64,000 bases of DNA from Kitasatospora sp. NBC_01266 (GTDB lineage Bacteria; Actinomycetota; Actinomycetes; Streptomycetales; Streptomycetaceae), in assembly GCF_036242395.1 (NCBI RefSeq), contig NZ_CP108458.1:7192001-7256000 (forward strand), read 5' to 3'. The notes under the pieces are model-generated. The model was not told where the DNA came from. It did not search any database and saw only the letters and a program-made list of their open reading frames with translations. Shown here piece by piece: positions 24,095 through 31,757 of the stretch. Position 1 is the stretch's first letter, and every line of letters starts with the position of its first letter. The position numbers and the translations under genes are program-made.

Positions 24095-24721
24095 ATGACC
24101 GCGTCCCCCTCCGACCAGCCGTCCGACCAGCCTTCCGAGCTGCTCCCCGCGCAGCCGTCCGACCAGTCCACCGGCCCGTCGGCCGGCCAGTCCGCCGCCG
24201 GCCCGACGTCGCAGGTCCCGCAGACCCGAACCGCGCGCCACCGGCGGATCGTGGACCTGCTGACCCGTCAGCCCGTGCGCTCGCAGAGCCAGCTGGCCAA
24301 GCTGCTGGCCGATGACGGTCTGGTGGTCACCCAGGCCACGCTCTCCCGAGACCTGGACGAGCTGGGCGCGGTCAAGATCCGCAACCGGGACGGCGCGCTG
24401 ATCTACGCCGTCCCGGCCGAGGGCGGCGATCGCACCCCGCGTGCGCCGATGGGGGAGTCGGCCAGTGAGGGGCGGATGGCCCGGCTGGCCGGCGAGCTGA
24501 TGGTCTCGGCCACCGCCTCCGGCAACCTGGTGGTGCTGCGCACCCCGCCGGGTGCCGCGCAGTTCCTCGCCTCGGCGATCGACACGGCCGAGGTGCACGA
24601 GATCATCGGCACCATCGCGGGCGACGACACGGTCCTGCTGATCAGCCGGGACCCGTTCGGCGGCCAGGCGCTGGCAGACCACCTGATGCAGCTGGCCCAG
24701 GCCCGCACGGAGCGCCCGTAG
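24095..24721 (+). CDS. argR: arginine repressor ArgR with disordered N-terminal tail
   Basis: 208 residues. Arginine-dependent hexameric repressor of the arg genes. The winged HTH spans about residues 46-115 (TARHRRIVDLLTRQPVRSQ, TQATLSRDLDELGAVKIR) and the arginine-binding oligomer domain about 130-205 (LRTPPGAAQFLASAID, IIGTIAGDDTVLLI). The first 44 residues are Ser/Pro/Gln/Asp-rich with repeated SDQPS, making the protein clearly longer than the roughly 155 residues usual in E. coli. Start ATG 24095 is 18 bp after argD. ARG boxes precede argC and argG. Confidence 0.96.
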   Translation: MTASPSDQPSDQPSELLPAQPSDQSTGPSAGQSAAGPTSQVPQTRTARHRRIVDLLTRQPVRSQSQLAKLLADDGLVVTQATLSRDLDELGAVKIRNRDGALIYAVPAEGGDRTPRAPMGESASEGRMARLAGELMVSATASGNLVVLRTPPGAAQFLASAIDTAEVHEIIGTIAGDDTVLLISRDPFGGQALADHLMQLAQARTERP

Positions 24722-24869
24722 CTCCCCGAGCGCCCCGGCAGCGCCGCGCGACTCCTCGGCAGCGCCGCACAACTCCCGGGCGGCCGCCCGATGTCGGTGC
24801 GGCAGGGGCGGGATCCGGCCATTCTCCGTCGACCTTGGTTCGCTCGGGCGTGAGCATCTCAACAGCGCG

Positions 24870-24888
24870 TTAGGTTGGCCTCACGGAA
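24870..24888 (+). promoter_or_regulatory. iron-box-like site (DtxR/IdeR/DmdR type)
   Basis: The 19-mer TTAGGTTGGCCTCACGGAA matches the actinobacterial iron box TTAGGTTAGGCTAACCTAA at 14 of 19 positions, including the whole TTAGGTT arm. It lies 52 bp before the ferredoxin start. Just downstream GGTTGCC-CCA-GGCAACC (24893-24909) can form a hairpin. Iron control is an inference. Confidence 0.55.
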
Positions 24889-24940
24889 CGTTGGTTGCCC
24901 CAGGCAACCGGCCCACCTTCACGCCCAACGAGGTCCCGCC

Positions 24941-25159
24941 ATGCACGTGACTGTCGATCAGGATCGCTGTTGCAGCTCCGGCCAGTGTGTGCTGACCGCC
25001 CCCGACGTCTTCGACCAGAGCGAGGAGGACGGCCTGGTGCTGCTGCTCCAGGACCGACCCGACCCCGCCCTCCTGCCCAAGCTGCGCACCGCCGCCGCGC
25101 TCTGCCCGGGCGGTGCCATCACGGTGGCCGCCGAACAGGTGGAGGAGGTCGAGGCATGA
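24941..25159 (+). CDS. [3Fe-4S] ferredoxin, P450 partner
   Basis: 72 residues; one-electron carrier feeding the downstream P450. Cys10, Cys16 (C-x5-C) and Cys55 in LCPGGAI match the three-cysteine pattern of actinomycete [3Fe-4S] ferredoxins of the Fdx/SoyB type; Cys11 is an additional cysteine. VTVDQDRC at the start and VLTAPDVFDQSEEDG are typical. ATG 24941. The TGA overlaps the P450 ATG as ATGA, so the pair is co-translated. A possible iron box precedes it. Confidence 0.93.
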   Translation: MHVTVDQDRCCSSGQCVLTAPDVFDQSEEDGLVLLLQDRPDPALLPKLRTAAALCPGGAITVAAEQVEEVEA

Positions 25160-26334
25160 GCGTCGTCGACGACATCAGCTTCCCCGCGCCGCGCGAGAGC
25201 GGCTGCCCCTTCGACCCGCCGCCCGCCTTCCGCCGCGCCGCCACCCGGATCTCCCTCTGGGACGGCAAGCCCTGCTGGATGCTGACCGACTACCGGGACG
25301 TGCGGGCGGTGCTGAGCGACCGCCGGTTCAGCGCCGACACCCGCAACCCCGCCTTCCCGTTCCTGCTCCCCGGCCAGCAGCAACTGCGCCGCGAGAAGCC
25401 GAACTTCCTGCGCCTGGACGACCCCGAGCACGCTCGGCTGCGCAAGATGCTCACCACCGACTTCCTGATCAAGCGGGTCGAGGCGATGCGCCCCGACATC
25501 CAGCGGATCGTCGACGAGACGCTCGACGCCATGGTCGGGCACGGCTCGCCCGCCGACCTGGTGGCCGAATTCGCCCTGCCGGTCCCCTCCCTGGTGATCT
25601 GCGACCTGCTCGGTGTGCCGTACGAGGACCACGAGTTCTTCCAGCGCCAGAGCGTGCGGCTGCTGGACAGCACCATCCCGCCGCAGGACGTGCGGGCCGC
25701 CTTCGACCTGCTGATCGAGTACCTGACCGACCTGGCCGCGACCAAGCACGCCGGGTCCACGGGCATCCTCGCCAAGCTCGCCGCCCGGGACGACCTGTCG
25801 GCCGAGGAGGTCGCCAACAACGGTCTGCTGCTGCTGCTCGCGGGCCACGAGACGACCGCGAACATGACCTCGCTCTCCACCCTCGTCCTGCTGCGCAACC
25901 CGGCCCAGGCCGATCGGCTGCGGGCCGAGCCCGAGCTGATCGGCGGCGCGGTCGAGGAACTGCTGCGCTACCTCACCATCGTGGACACCGGCCTGCCCCG
26001 CGTGGCCATGGAGGACGTCGAGTTGAGCGACGGCCTGGTGGTCAAGGCCGGCGAGGCGGTGCTGCTGATCCTCTCCATGGCCAACCGTGACGAGGAACTC
26101 TTCCCGGGCGCCACGGACTTGGACGTCACCCGGGACGCCCGCCGGCACCTCGCCTTCGGCTTCGGGGTGCACCAGTGCCTGGGGCAGCCGCTGGCCCGGG
26201 CCGAGCTGCAGATCGCGCTGTCGACGCTGCTGCGCCGTCTGCCGCGGCTGCGCCTGGCAGTGCCGTTCGAAGAGGTCGCGTTCCGCAACGAGACGCTGAT
26301 CTACGGGCTGAAGCAGTTGCCGGTCGCCTGGTAG
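25156..26334 (+). CDS. cytochrome P450 (CYP105-like)
   Basis: 392-residue soluble heme monooxygenase. I-helix AGHETT (residues 229-234), K-helix EELLRYL (ExxR), and the heme loop FGFGVHQCLGQPLARAEL with Cys341. DDPEHARLRKMLTTDF and PSLVICDLLGVPYEDHEFFQ resemble bacterial class I P450s, closest in feel to CYP105 members that oxidise xenobiotics or natural products. It gets electrons from the overlapping ferredoxin. Placed between argR and argG, with no biosynthetic cluster nearby, its substrate is unknown; a housekeeping or detoxifying role is as likely as tailoring. Confidence 0.95.
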   Translation: MSVVDDISFPAPRESGCPFDPPPAFRRAATRISLWDGKPCWMLTDYRDVRAVLSDRRFSADTRNPAFPFLLPGQQQLRREKPNFLRLDDPEHARLRKMLTTDFLIKRVEAMRPDIQRIVDETLDAMVGHGSPADLVAEFALPVPSLVICDLLGVPYEDHEFFQRQSVRLLDSTIPPQDVRAAFDLLIEYLTDLAATKHAGSTGILAKLAARDDLSAEEVANNGLLLLLAGHETTANMTSLSTLVLLRNPAQADRLRAEPELIGGAVEELLRYLTIVDTGLPRVAMEDVELSDGLVVKAGEAVLLILSMANRDEELFPGATDLDVTRDARRHLAFGFGVHQCLGQPLARAELQIALSTLLRRLPRLRLAVPFEEVAFRNETLIYGLKQLPVAW

Positions 26335-26347
26335 CGGTCGCGCGTCA

Positions 26348-26385
26348 GGACGGTGGCGCAGTGGGCGGTCCACCCGCCACCGTCC
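26348..26385 (+). terminator. terminator after the P450 gene
   Basis: Perfect 11-bp stem GGACGGTGGCG / CGCCACCGTCC with a smaller GTGG/CCAC helix in the loop, 14 bp after the P450 stop. Confidence 0.75.
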
Positions 26386-26438
26386 CGTGACCGGCGGCGG
26401 AGAGCGCCGCCGACCCGCCTCGGTGTATCGGCTTTGAG

Positions 26439-26466
26439 TTTCATACGGCATGGTGCATACTTATGC
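26439..26466 (+). promoter_or_regulatory. ARG box upstream of argG
   Basis: AT-rich patch TTTCATACGGCATGG followed by the palindrome GCATA-CT-TATGC (26455-26466), 51 bp before argG. It resembles the streptomycete ARG box built of CATGCAT/TTGCATA-like half-sites as I remember it. Confidence 0.65.
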
Positions 26467-26516
26467 CTATCACCGCATGAGCCACCAAGCTTGAGCCACC
26501 GAAGAAGGAGAAAGCC

Positions 26517-27710
26517 GTGACCGAGCGCGTCGTACTCGCCTACTCGGGCGGTCTGGACACGTCCGTCTGCATCGGCTGGATCGCCGAGGAGACCGGCGCG
26601 GAGGTCATCGCCGTCGCCGTCGACGTCGGCCAGGGCGGCGAGGACCTGGATGTGATCCGCCAGCGCGCGCTGGACTGCGGCGCGGTCGAGGCCGAGGTCG
26701 CCGACGCCCGCGAGGAGTTCGCCGACGAGTACTGCCTGCCGGCCCTCAAGGCCAACGCGCTCTACCAGGGCGAGTACCCGCTGGTCTCCGCGCTGTCCCG
26801 GCCGGTGATCGTCAAGCACCTGGTCGCCGCCGCCCAGAAGCACGGCGCCACCACCGTCGCGCACGGCTGCACCGGCAAGGGCAACGACCAGGTCCGCTTC
26901 GAGGTGGGCATCAACTCCCTGGCGCCGAGCCTGAAGTGCATCGCCCCGGTGCGCGACTACGCGATGACCCGGGACAAGGCGATCGCCTTCGCCGAGGCGA
27001 AGAACCTCCCGATCGTCACCACCAAGAAGAACCCGTACTCGATCGACCAGAACGTCTTCGGACGGGCCGTCGAGACCGGCTTCCTGGAGGACATCTGGAA
27101 CGCCCCGATCGAGGACGTCTACGAGTACACCCAGAACCCGGCCACCCCGCGTGCGGCCGACGAGGTCGTCATCACCTTCGAGGCCGGCGTCCCGGTCGCG
27201 ATCGACGGCCGCAAGGTGAGCGTGCTCCAGGCCATCGAGGAGCTGAACAAGCGGGCCGGCGCCCAGGGCATCGGCCGCCTCGACATGGTCGAGGACCGGC
27301 TGGTCGGCATCAAGTCCCGGGAGATCTACGAGGCGCCCGGCGCGATCGCGCTGATCACCGCCCACCAGGCGCTGGAGAACGTCACGGTCGAGCGCGAACT
27401 GGCCCGCTACAAGCGGCAGGTCGAGCAGCGCTGGGCCGAGCTGGTCTACGACGGTCTCTGGTTCTCCCCGCTGAAGCGCGCGCTGGACGGCTTCGTCAAC
27501 GAGGCCAACCAGTCCGTGTCCGGCGAGATCCGGATGGTGCTGCACGGCGGTCGCGCGGTGGTCAACGGCCGCAAGTCGGACCAGTCGCTGTACGACTTCA
27601 ACCTCGCCACCTACGACACCGGCGACACCTTCGACCAGTCGATGTCCAAGGGCTTCATCGAGATCTTCGGGATGTCCTCGAAGATCGCCGCCCGCCGCGA
27701 CCTGGCCTGA
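26517..27710 (+). CDS. argG: argininosuccinate synthase
   Basis: 397 residues; condenses citrulline and aspartate with ATP. N-terminal VVLAYSGGLDTSVCIGWI is the PP-loop (SGGxDS-type) of the N-type ATP pyrophosphatases; AHGCTGKGNDQVRFE binds citrulline/aspartate; KKNPYSIDQN and IEDVYEYTQNP follow. GTG 26517 has AAGGAGGAG upstream. It is next to argH but separated by a strong hairpin. It would also recycle citrulline made by the NO synthase at the window start, although the two are far apart. Confidence 0.98.
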   Translation: MTERVVLAYSGGLDTSVCIGWIAEETGAEVIAVAVDVGQGGEDLDVIRQRALDCGAVEAEVADAREEFADEYCLPALKANALYQGEYPLVSALSRPVIVKHLVAAAQKHGATTVAHGCTGKGNDQVRFEVGINSLAPSLKCIAPVRDYAMTRDKAIAFAEAKNLPIVTTKKNPYSIDQNVFGRAVETGFLEDIWNAPIEDVYEYTQNPATPRAADEVVITFEAGVPVAIDGRKVSVLQAIEELNKRAGAQGIGRLDMVEDRLVGIKSREIYEAPGAIALITAHQALENVTVERELARYKRQVEQRWAELVYDGLWFSPLKRALDGFVNEANQSVSGEIRMVLHGGRAVVNGRKSDQSLYDFNLATYDTGDTFDQSMSKGFIEIFGMSSKIAARRDLA

Positions 27711-27741
27711 CGGTCAGGCAGGGTCCGAACCACCCTTCCCC

Positions 27742-27775
27742 GAGCCCCGGCCGTCTCCCCCCACGGCCGGGGCTC
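27742..27775 (+). terminator. hairpin between argG and argH
   Basis: Perfect 13-bp stem GAGCCCCGGCCGT / ACGGCCGGGGCTC, 8-nt loop, between argG and argH. It may end argG transcripts or lower argH expression. Confidence 0.75.
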
Positions 27776-27853
27776 ACCCCCATCCCGGCACTCCCGCACC
27801 CCAGCAGCCCCGAGCAGTCCAGTTCCCGAGAAGATCCAGCAAGGAGCCACGCG

Positions 27854-29278
27854 ATGCCGTCCGACCTGACCGCTGACGTCCGCCTCTGGGGCGCCCGCTT
27901 CGCCGACGGCCCCTCCGAGGCGCTGGCCAAGCTCTCCGCCTCGGTCCACTTCGACTGGCGGCTCGCCCCTTACGACATCGCCGGCTCCAGGGCGCACGCC
28001 CGCGCCCTGCACGTCGCGGGCCTCCTGACGGACGATGAACTCGCCGCCATGCTCGCGGGGTTGGACCAACTGCTGGTCGACGTCCAGTCGGGCGCGTTCA
28101 CCGGCACGATCGCCGACGAGGACGTGCACACCGCCCTGGAGCGCGGCCTGCTGGAGCGGCTCGGCGCCGAGCTGGGCGGCAAGCTGCGGGCCGGGCGCTC
28201 GCGCAACGACCAGATCGCCACGCTCTTCCGGATGTACCTGCGCGACCACGCCAAGGTCATCGGCGGCCTGATCCTGGACCTCCAGGAGGTGCTGGTCGGC
28301 CTGGCCGAGGCGCACCCGGACACCGCGATGCCCGGCCGCACCCACCTGCAGCACGCCCAGCCGGTGCTCTTCGCCCACCACGTGCTGGCCCACGTGCAGG
28401 CGCTGGGCCGGGACGCCGAGCGGCTGCGCCAGTGGGACACCCGCACCGCCGTCTCCCCGTACGGTTCCGGCGCGCTGGCCGGCTCCTCGCTCGGCCTGGA
28501 CCCGCGCGCGGTCGCCGCCGAACTGGGCTTCGAGGGCGGCTCGGTGGGCAACTCGATCGACGGCACCGCCTCGCGCGACTTCGTCGCCGAGTTCGCCTTC
28601 GTGACCGCGATGATCGGCATCAACCTCTCCCGGATCGCGGAGGAGGTGATCATCTGGAACACCAAGGAGTTCGGCTTCATCACGCTGCACGACGCCTTCT
28701 CCACCGGATCCTCGATCATGCCGCAGAAGAAGAACCCGGACATCGCCGAGCTGGCCCGGGGCAAGTCGGGCCGCCTGATCGGCAACCTGACCGGTCTGCT
28801 GGCCACCCTCAAGGCGCTCCCGCTGGCCTACAACCGGGACCTGCAGGAGGACAAGGAGCCGGTCTTCGACTCCTGCGACACCCTCGAGGTCCTGCTGCCG
28901 GCCTTCACCGGCATGATGGCCACCCTGACGGTCCATCGCGAGCGGCTGGAGGAGCTGGCCCCGGCCGGTTTCTCGCTGGCCACCGACATCGCCGAGTGGC
29001 TGGTCAAGCGCGGGGTGCCGTTCCGGGTGGCGCACGAGGTCGCGGGCGCCTGCGTGCGGGTCTGCGAGGGGCAGGGCATCGAGCTCTGGGACCTGACCGA
29101 CCAGCAGTTCGCCGAGATCTCCGAGCACCTGACGCCCGAGGTGCGCGAGGTGCTCAGCGTGCACGGCGCGATCGGCGCGCGGGACGGCCGTGGCGGCACC
29201 GCGCCGAGCGCGGTGGCGGCCCAGCTGGCCGAGGTCAAGGCGGACCTGGCCGTGCAGCAGGCCTGGAGCAGCCGCTGA
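27854..29278 (+). CDS. argH: argininosuccinate lyase
   Basis: 474 residues; splits argininosuccinate to arginine and fumarate. Fumarase/aspartase superfamily: LRAGRSRNDQIATLFRMYLR near residue 115, MPGRTHLQHAQPVLF with the catalytic His region, and the signature loop GSSIMPQKKNPD with the nucleophilic Ser. ATG 27854 follows AAGGAG. A TTCG-capped terminator lies 63 bp after the stop, closing the arginine block. Confidence 0.98.
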   Translation: MPSDLTADVRLWGARFADGPSEALAKLSASVHFDWRLAPYDIAGSRAHARALHVAGLLTDDELAAMLAGLDQLLVDVQSGAFTGTIADEDVHTALERGLLERLGAELGGKLRAGRSRNDQIATLFRMYLRDHAKVIGGLILDLQEVLVGLAEAHPDTAMPGRTHLQHAQPVLFAHHVLAHVQALGRDAERLRQWDTRTAVSPYGSGALAGSSLGLDPRAVAAELGFEGGSVGNSIDGTASRDFVAEFAFVTAMIGINLSRIAEEVIIWNTKEFGFITLHDAFSTGSSIMPQKKNPDIAELARGKSGRLIGNLTGLLATLKALPLAYNRDLQEDKEPVFDSCDTLEVLLPAFTGMMATLTVHRERLEELAPAGFSLATDIAEWLVKRGVPFRVAHEVAGACVRVCEGQGIELWDLTDQQFAEISEHLTPEVREVLSVHGAIGARDGRGGTAPSAVAAQLAEVKADLAVQQAWSSR

Positions 29279-29341
29279 CCCCCGTCCGCTGACCTTCCGT
29301 CTGCTGCCCCTCCGCCAGTAGACCTTCCGGTAGCCGGCCCC

Positions 29342-29369
29342 CGGCCCCGGGCCTTCGGGCCCGGGGCCG
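29342..29369 (+). terminator. TTCG-tetraloop terminator after argH
   Basis: Perfect 12-bp stem CGGCCCCGGGCC / GGCCCGGGGCCG capped by TTCG. Confidence 0.88.
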
Positions 29370-29383
29370 TTCGGCGTTCGGCG

Positions 29384-29471
29384 TTCGTCAGGTCCCTCCC
29401 AGCCCTTCGTCAGGTCTTTCCCAGCCCTCCGTCAGGTCCCGCCGGCCCCGCGTCAGACCCCTTCATCGGGT
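29384..29471 (+). repeat. 22-bp tandem repeat, four copies
   Basis: TTCGTCAGGTC-type units begin at 29384, 29406, 29428 and 29450, exactly 22 bp apart, with divergence growing toward the last. Non-coding, just past the argH terminator. Confidence 0.8.
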
Positions 29472-29703
29472 GATATTTCCGCGTGATTTGCGCCACCCGG
29501 AACCTCCAGCGGGTTGAGAACAGCTAAAGGCTGGGTAGAGCGCTGGCGAACGTATCTCCGGTTCGGCTGATCAGATCCGGCTGGTACGGTCTTGCGCTAC
29601 CCCCGGTCAGGGACGATCTCCGGCCGGGCAGACCTCCGGCAGGCCACCCGGTGCGAAACCCTCACCCTGCGCCCCGGGTATTGACGATGGGAGGCCCCCG
29701 CAC
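29472..29703 (+). other. leader region of the GNAT gene
   Basis: No gene. TTGAGA (29514-29519) and TAGAGC (29536-29541), 16 bp apart, could be a promoter giving a leader of about 155 nt; low confidence. Confidence 0.35.
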
Positions 29704-30207
29704 ATGGGCATGAGCGTGATCATCTCGCCGGCGACCGAGCAGGACACCGAGCAGATCCTCAAACTCCAGTACCTCGGCTACCAGAGCGAGGCCGAACTCT
29801 ACGGCGACTGGTCGATCGAGCCGCTGACCCAGACCCTGGAGAGCCTGCGCGAGGAGCTGGCCGACCGCCACGTGCTGGTCGCGCGCCTGGGTGACGAGGT
29901 GGTCGGCGCGGTGCGCGGCTGGGTGGACGAGGACGGCGTCGGTCGGATAACCCGCCTGGTGGTGCACCCCCGGATGCAGCGCCACGGCCTCGGCGGCCGG
30001 CTGGTGCAGGCGGTCGAGGAGCGGCTGCGGCAGGACGACCGCCCGCTGCGCGCCTTCCAGCTCCTCACCGGCCACCGCAGCCTGGGCAACCTGCGCCTGT
30101 ACGCGCAGCAGGGCTACCGGCAGACCGGGGTCCGCCAGGTCAGCCGCGAGCTGAGCCTGGTGACCCTGGAGAAGCCCGTCGAGGTCCCGCTGGCCATCGC
30201 CGTCTGA
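29704..30207 (+). CDS. GNAT-family N-acetyltransferase
   Basis: 167 residues with one GNAT domain: HVLVARLGDEVVGAVRGWVD (beta4), ITRLVVHPRMQRHGLGGRLVQAVEERL (acetyl-CoA loop, RxxGxG/A as RHGLGG), NLRLYAQQGYRQTG near the C-terminus. Substrate unknown. ATG 29704 (or 29710) follows GGGAGG. Single-gene unit between the argH terminator and an excellent terminator at 30249. Confidence 0.92.
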   Translation: MGMSVIISPATEQDTEQILKLQYLGYQSEAELYGDWSIEPLTQTLESLREELADRHVLVARLGDEVVGAVRGWVDEDGVGRITRLVVHPRMQRHGLGGRLVQAVEERLRQDDRPLRAFQLLTGHRSLGNLRLYAQQGYRQTGVRQVSRELSLVTLEKPVEVPLAIAV

Positions 30208-30248
30208 CCCCGGCAAGCACCGAGTGGTCTGAACCACCAGCAGGACCC

Positions 30249-30292
30249 AACGCCGAACGGCCCCACCATCCGTGGTGGGGCCGTTCGGCGTT
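30249..30292 (+). terminator. strong intrinsic terminator after GNAT gene
   Basis: Perfect 20-bp stem beginning AACGCCGAACGG, loop TCCG, then TTT. One of the best terminators in the window. Confidence 0.93.
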
Positions 30293-30381
30293 TCCCTTGC
30301 GGCAGCTGGGCCGTGTCCGCATTACGGACATCACATCCTGATTTCTGGGACCGGGCTTTGGGATCTGCTTTACTTACTTTC

Positions 30382-30465
30382 ATGACTGCGACGACGAAGA
30401 CCACCGCCACCGGCACCATGCCGGCAGGTGTGCGTGGCATGTGTTGTCGAATGTGTCACTGCTGA
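30382..30465 (+). CDS. cysteine-rich leader peptide upstream of metNIQ
   Basis: 27 codons, MTATTKTTATG followed by TMPAGVRGMCCRMCHC and TGA: four Cys in the last seven residues. It has no clear ribosome site, so it may be leaderless. It sits alone about 255 bp before metN. Short ORFs ending in Cys clusters act as cysteine-responsive attenuators in mycobacteria (polycysteine leaders), where slow decoding opens downstream expression. The same logic for sulfur-amino-acid import here is inferred. GC-rich inverted segments follow (for example GCGGGC...GCCCGC) but I cannot fold them reliably. Confidence 0.6.
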   Translation: MTATTKTTATGTMPAGVRGMCCRMCHC

Positions 30466-30719
30466 TCGGGCCTGACGCCCTGCGGGCCGCTGCCCGCCCA
30501 GCCACTCGATCCGCCGCCTCCCGCTGACCCCCGGGCCCACCGCCCACGGGAGCGGCAGTCCAGGTCGGGTCCGGCTCACCCCGCAACACCGCTGTCACCT
30601 CAGCGACAGCATCGCCACACCTCCCGCATGCCCCGCCCACCGGCGCGACGCCCGCACGCCCGCGCCCGGCGCAGGGCCGTTCGCACCGCCCCACCCGACC
30701 CCGACCGACGGAAGCAGCT

Positions 30720-31757
30720 GTGATCACCACCAAGGACCTCACCAAGGTCTACACCTCCCGTGGCCGCGAGGTCAGCGCCCTGCGCGGCGTCGACCTGCAC
30801 GTCCGCGCAGGCGAGGTGTACGGCGTCGTCGGCACCTCCGGCGCGGGCAAGAGCACCCTGATCCGCTGCGTCAACCTGCTGGAGCGCCCGAGCTCCGGCA
30901 CCGTCACGGTGGACGGCGTCGAACTGACCGCGCTGCCGGGCGGCCGCCCCGGATCCGCCCAGCGCGGGGCCGGCCGCGAACTGCGCGCCGCGCGCAGCCG
31001 GATCGGCATGGTCTTCCAGCACTTCAACCTGCTCTCCTCGCGCACCGTGCGGGAGAACGTCGAACTGCCGCTGGAACTCACCGGCCTGGGCCGCCTCGAG
31101 CGCCGCCGCAAGGCCGGCGAACTGCTGGAGCTGGTCGGCCTCGGTGACAAGGCCGGCGCCTACCCGAGCCAGCTCTCCGGCGGCCAGAAGCAGCGGGTCG
31201 GCATCGCCCGGGCGCTGGCCGGCGACCCCAAGGTGCTGCTCTCCGACGAGGCCACCTCGGCCCTCGACCCGGAGACCACCCGCTCGATCCTGGCGCTGCT
31301 GCGCGAGCTCAACCAGCAGCTGGGCCTGACCGTGCTGCTGATCACCCATGAGATGGAGGTGATCAAGTCGGTCTGCGACTCCGCCGCGCTGATGCGCGAC
31401 GGGCGGATCACCGAGTCCGGCACGCTCACCGACCTGCTCGCCACCGAGGGCTCCCAGCTGGCCCGCGAGCTCTTCCCGCTCGGCGAGTCCGGCACCGGGC
31501 GCCCCGGCGCCACCGTGCTGGAGATCACCTTCCAGGGCGACACCTCCAGCCAGCCGTTCGTCTCCCAGCTGGCCCGGACCTATCAGATCGACATCAACAT
31601 CCTGGGCGCCGCCGTGGAGACCATCGCGGGCCGCCAGGTCGGCCGGATGCGGGTCGAACTGCCCGGCGACCACCAGGACAACGTGGTGCCGATCGGCTAC
31701 CTGCGTGAGCAGGGCCTGCAGGTGGATCTGATCAGCCCGAACGGAGTTGTGGCATGA
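30720..31757 (+). CDS. metN: methionine ABC transporter ATP-binding protein
   Basis: 345 residues. Walker A GTSGAGKST, Q-loop VFQHFNLL, signature LSGGQKQRVGIARAL, Walker B KVLLSDEAT, H-loop LLITHE. After the ATPase (to about 245) the C-terminal NIL domain (VLEITFQGDTSSQPFVSQLARTYQIDINILGAAVE) is the methionine-sensing module of MetN. GTG 30720. Overlaps metI by ATGA. With metI and metQ it forms a high-affinity D/L-methionine importer at the membrane, inner face. Confidence 0.95.
   Translation: MITTKDLTKVYTSRGREVSALRGVDLHVRAGEVYGVVGTSGAGKSTLIRCVNLLERPSSGTVTVDGVELTALPGGRPGSAQRGAGRELRAARSRIGMVFQHFNLLSSRTVRENVELPLELTGLGRLERRRKAGELLELVGLGDKAGAYPSQLSGGQKQRVGIARALAGDPKVLLSDEATSALDPETTRSILALLRELNQQLGLTVLLITHEMEVIKSVCDSAALMRDGRITESGTLTDLLATEGSQLARELFPLGESGTGRPGATVLEITFQGDTSSQPFVSQLARTYQIDINILGAAVETIAGRQVGRMRVELPGDHQDNVVPIGYLREQGLQVDLISPNGVVA

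Noticed and set aside
22514..24862. 782-residue minus-strand frame over argB-argD-argR
   Set aside because: Antisense shadow of well-supported arginine genes.
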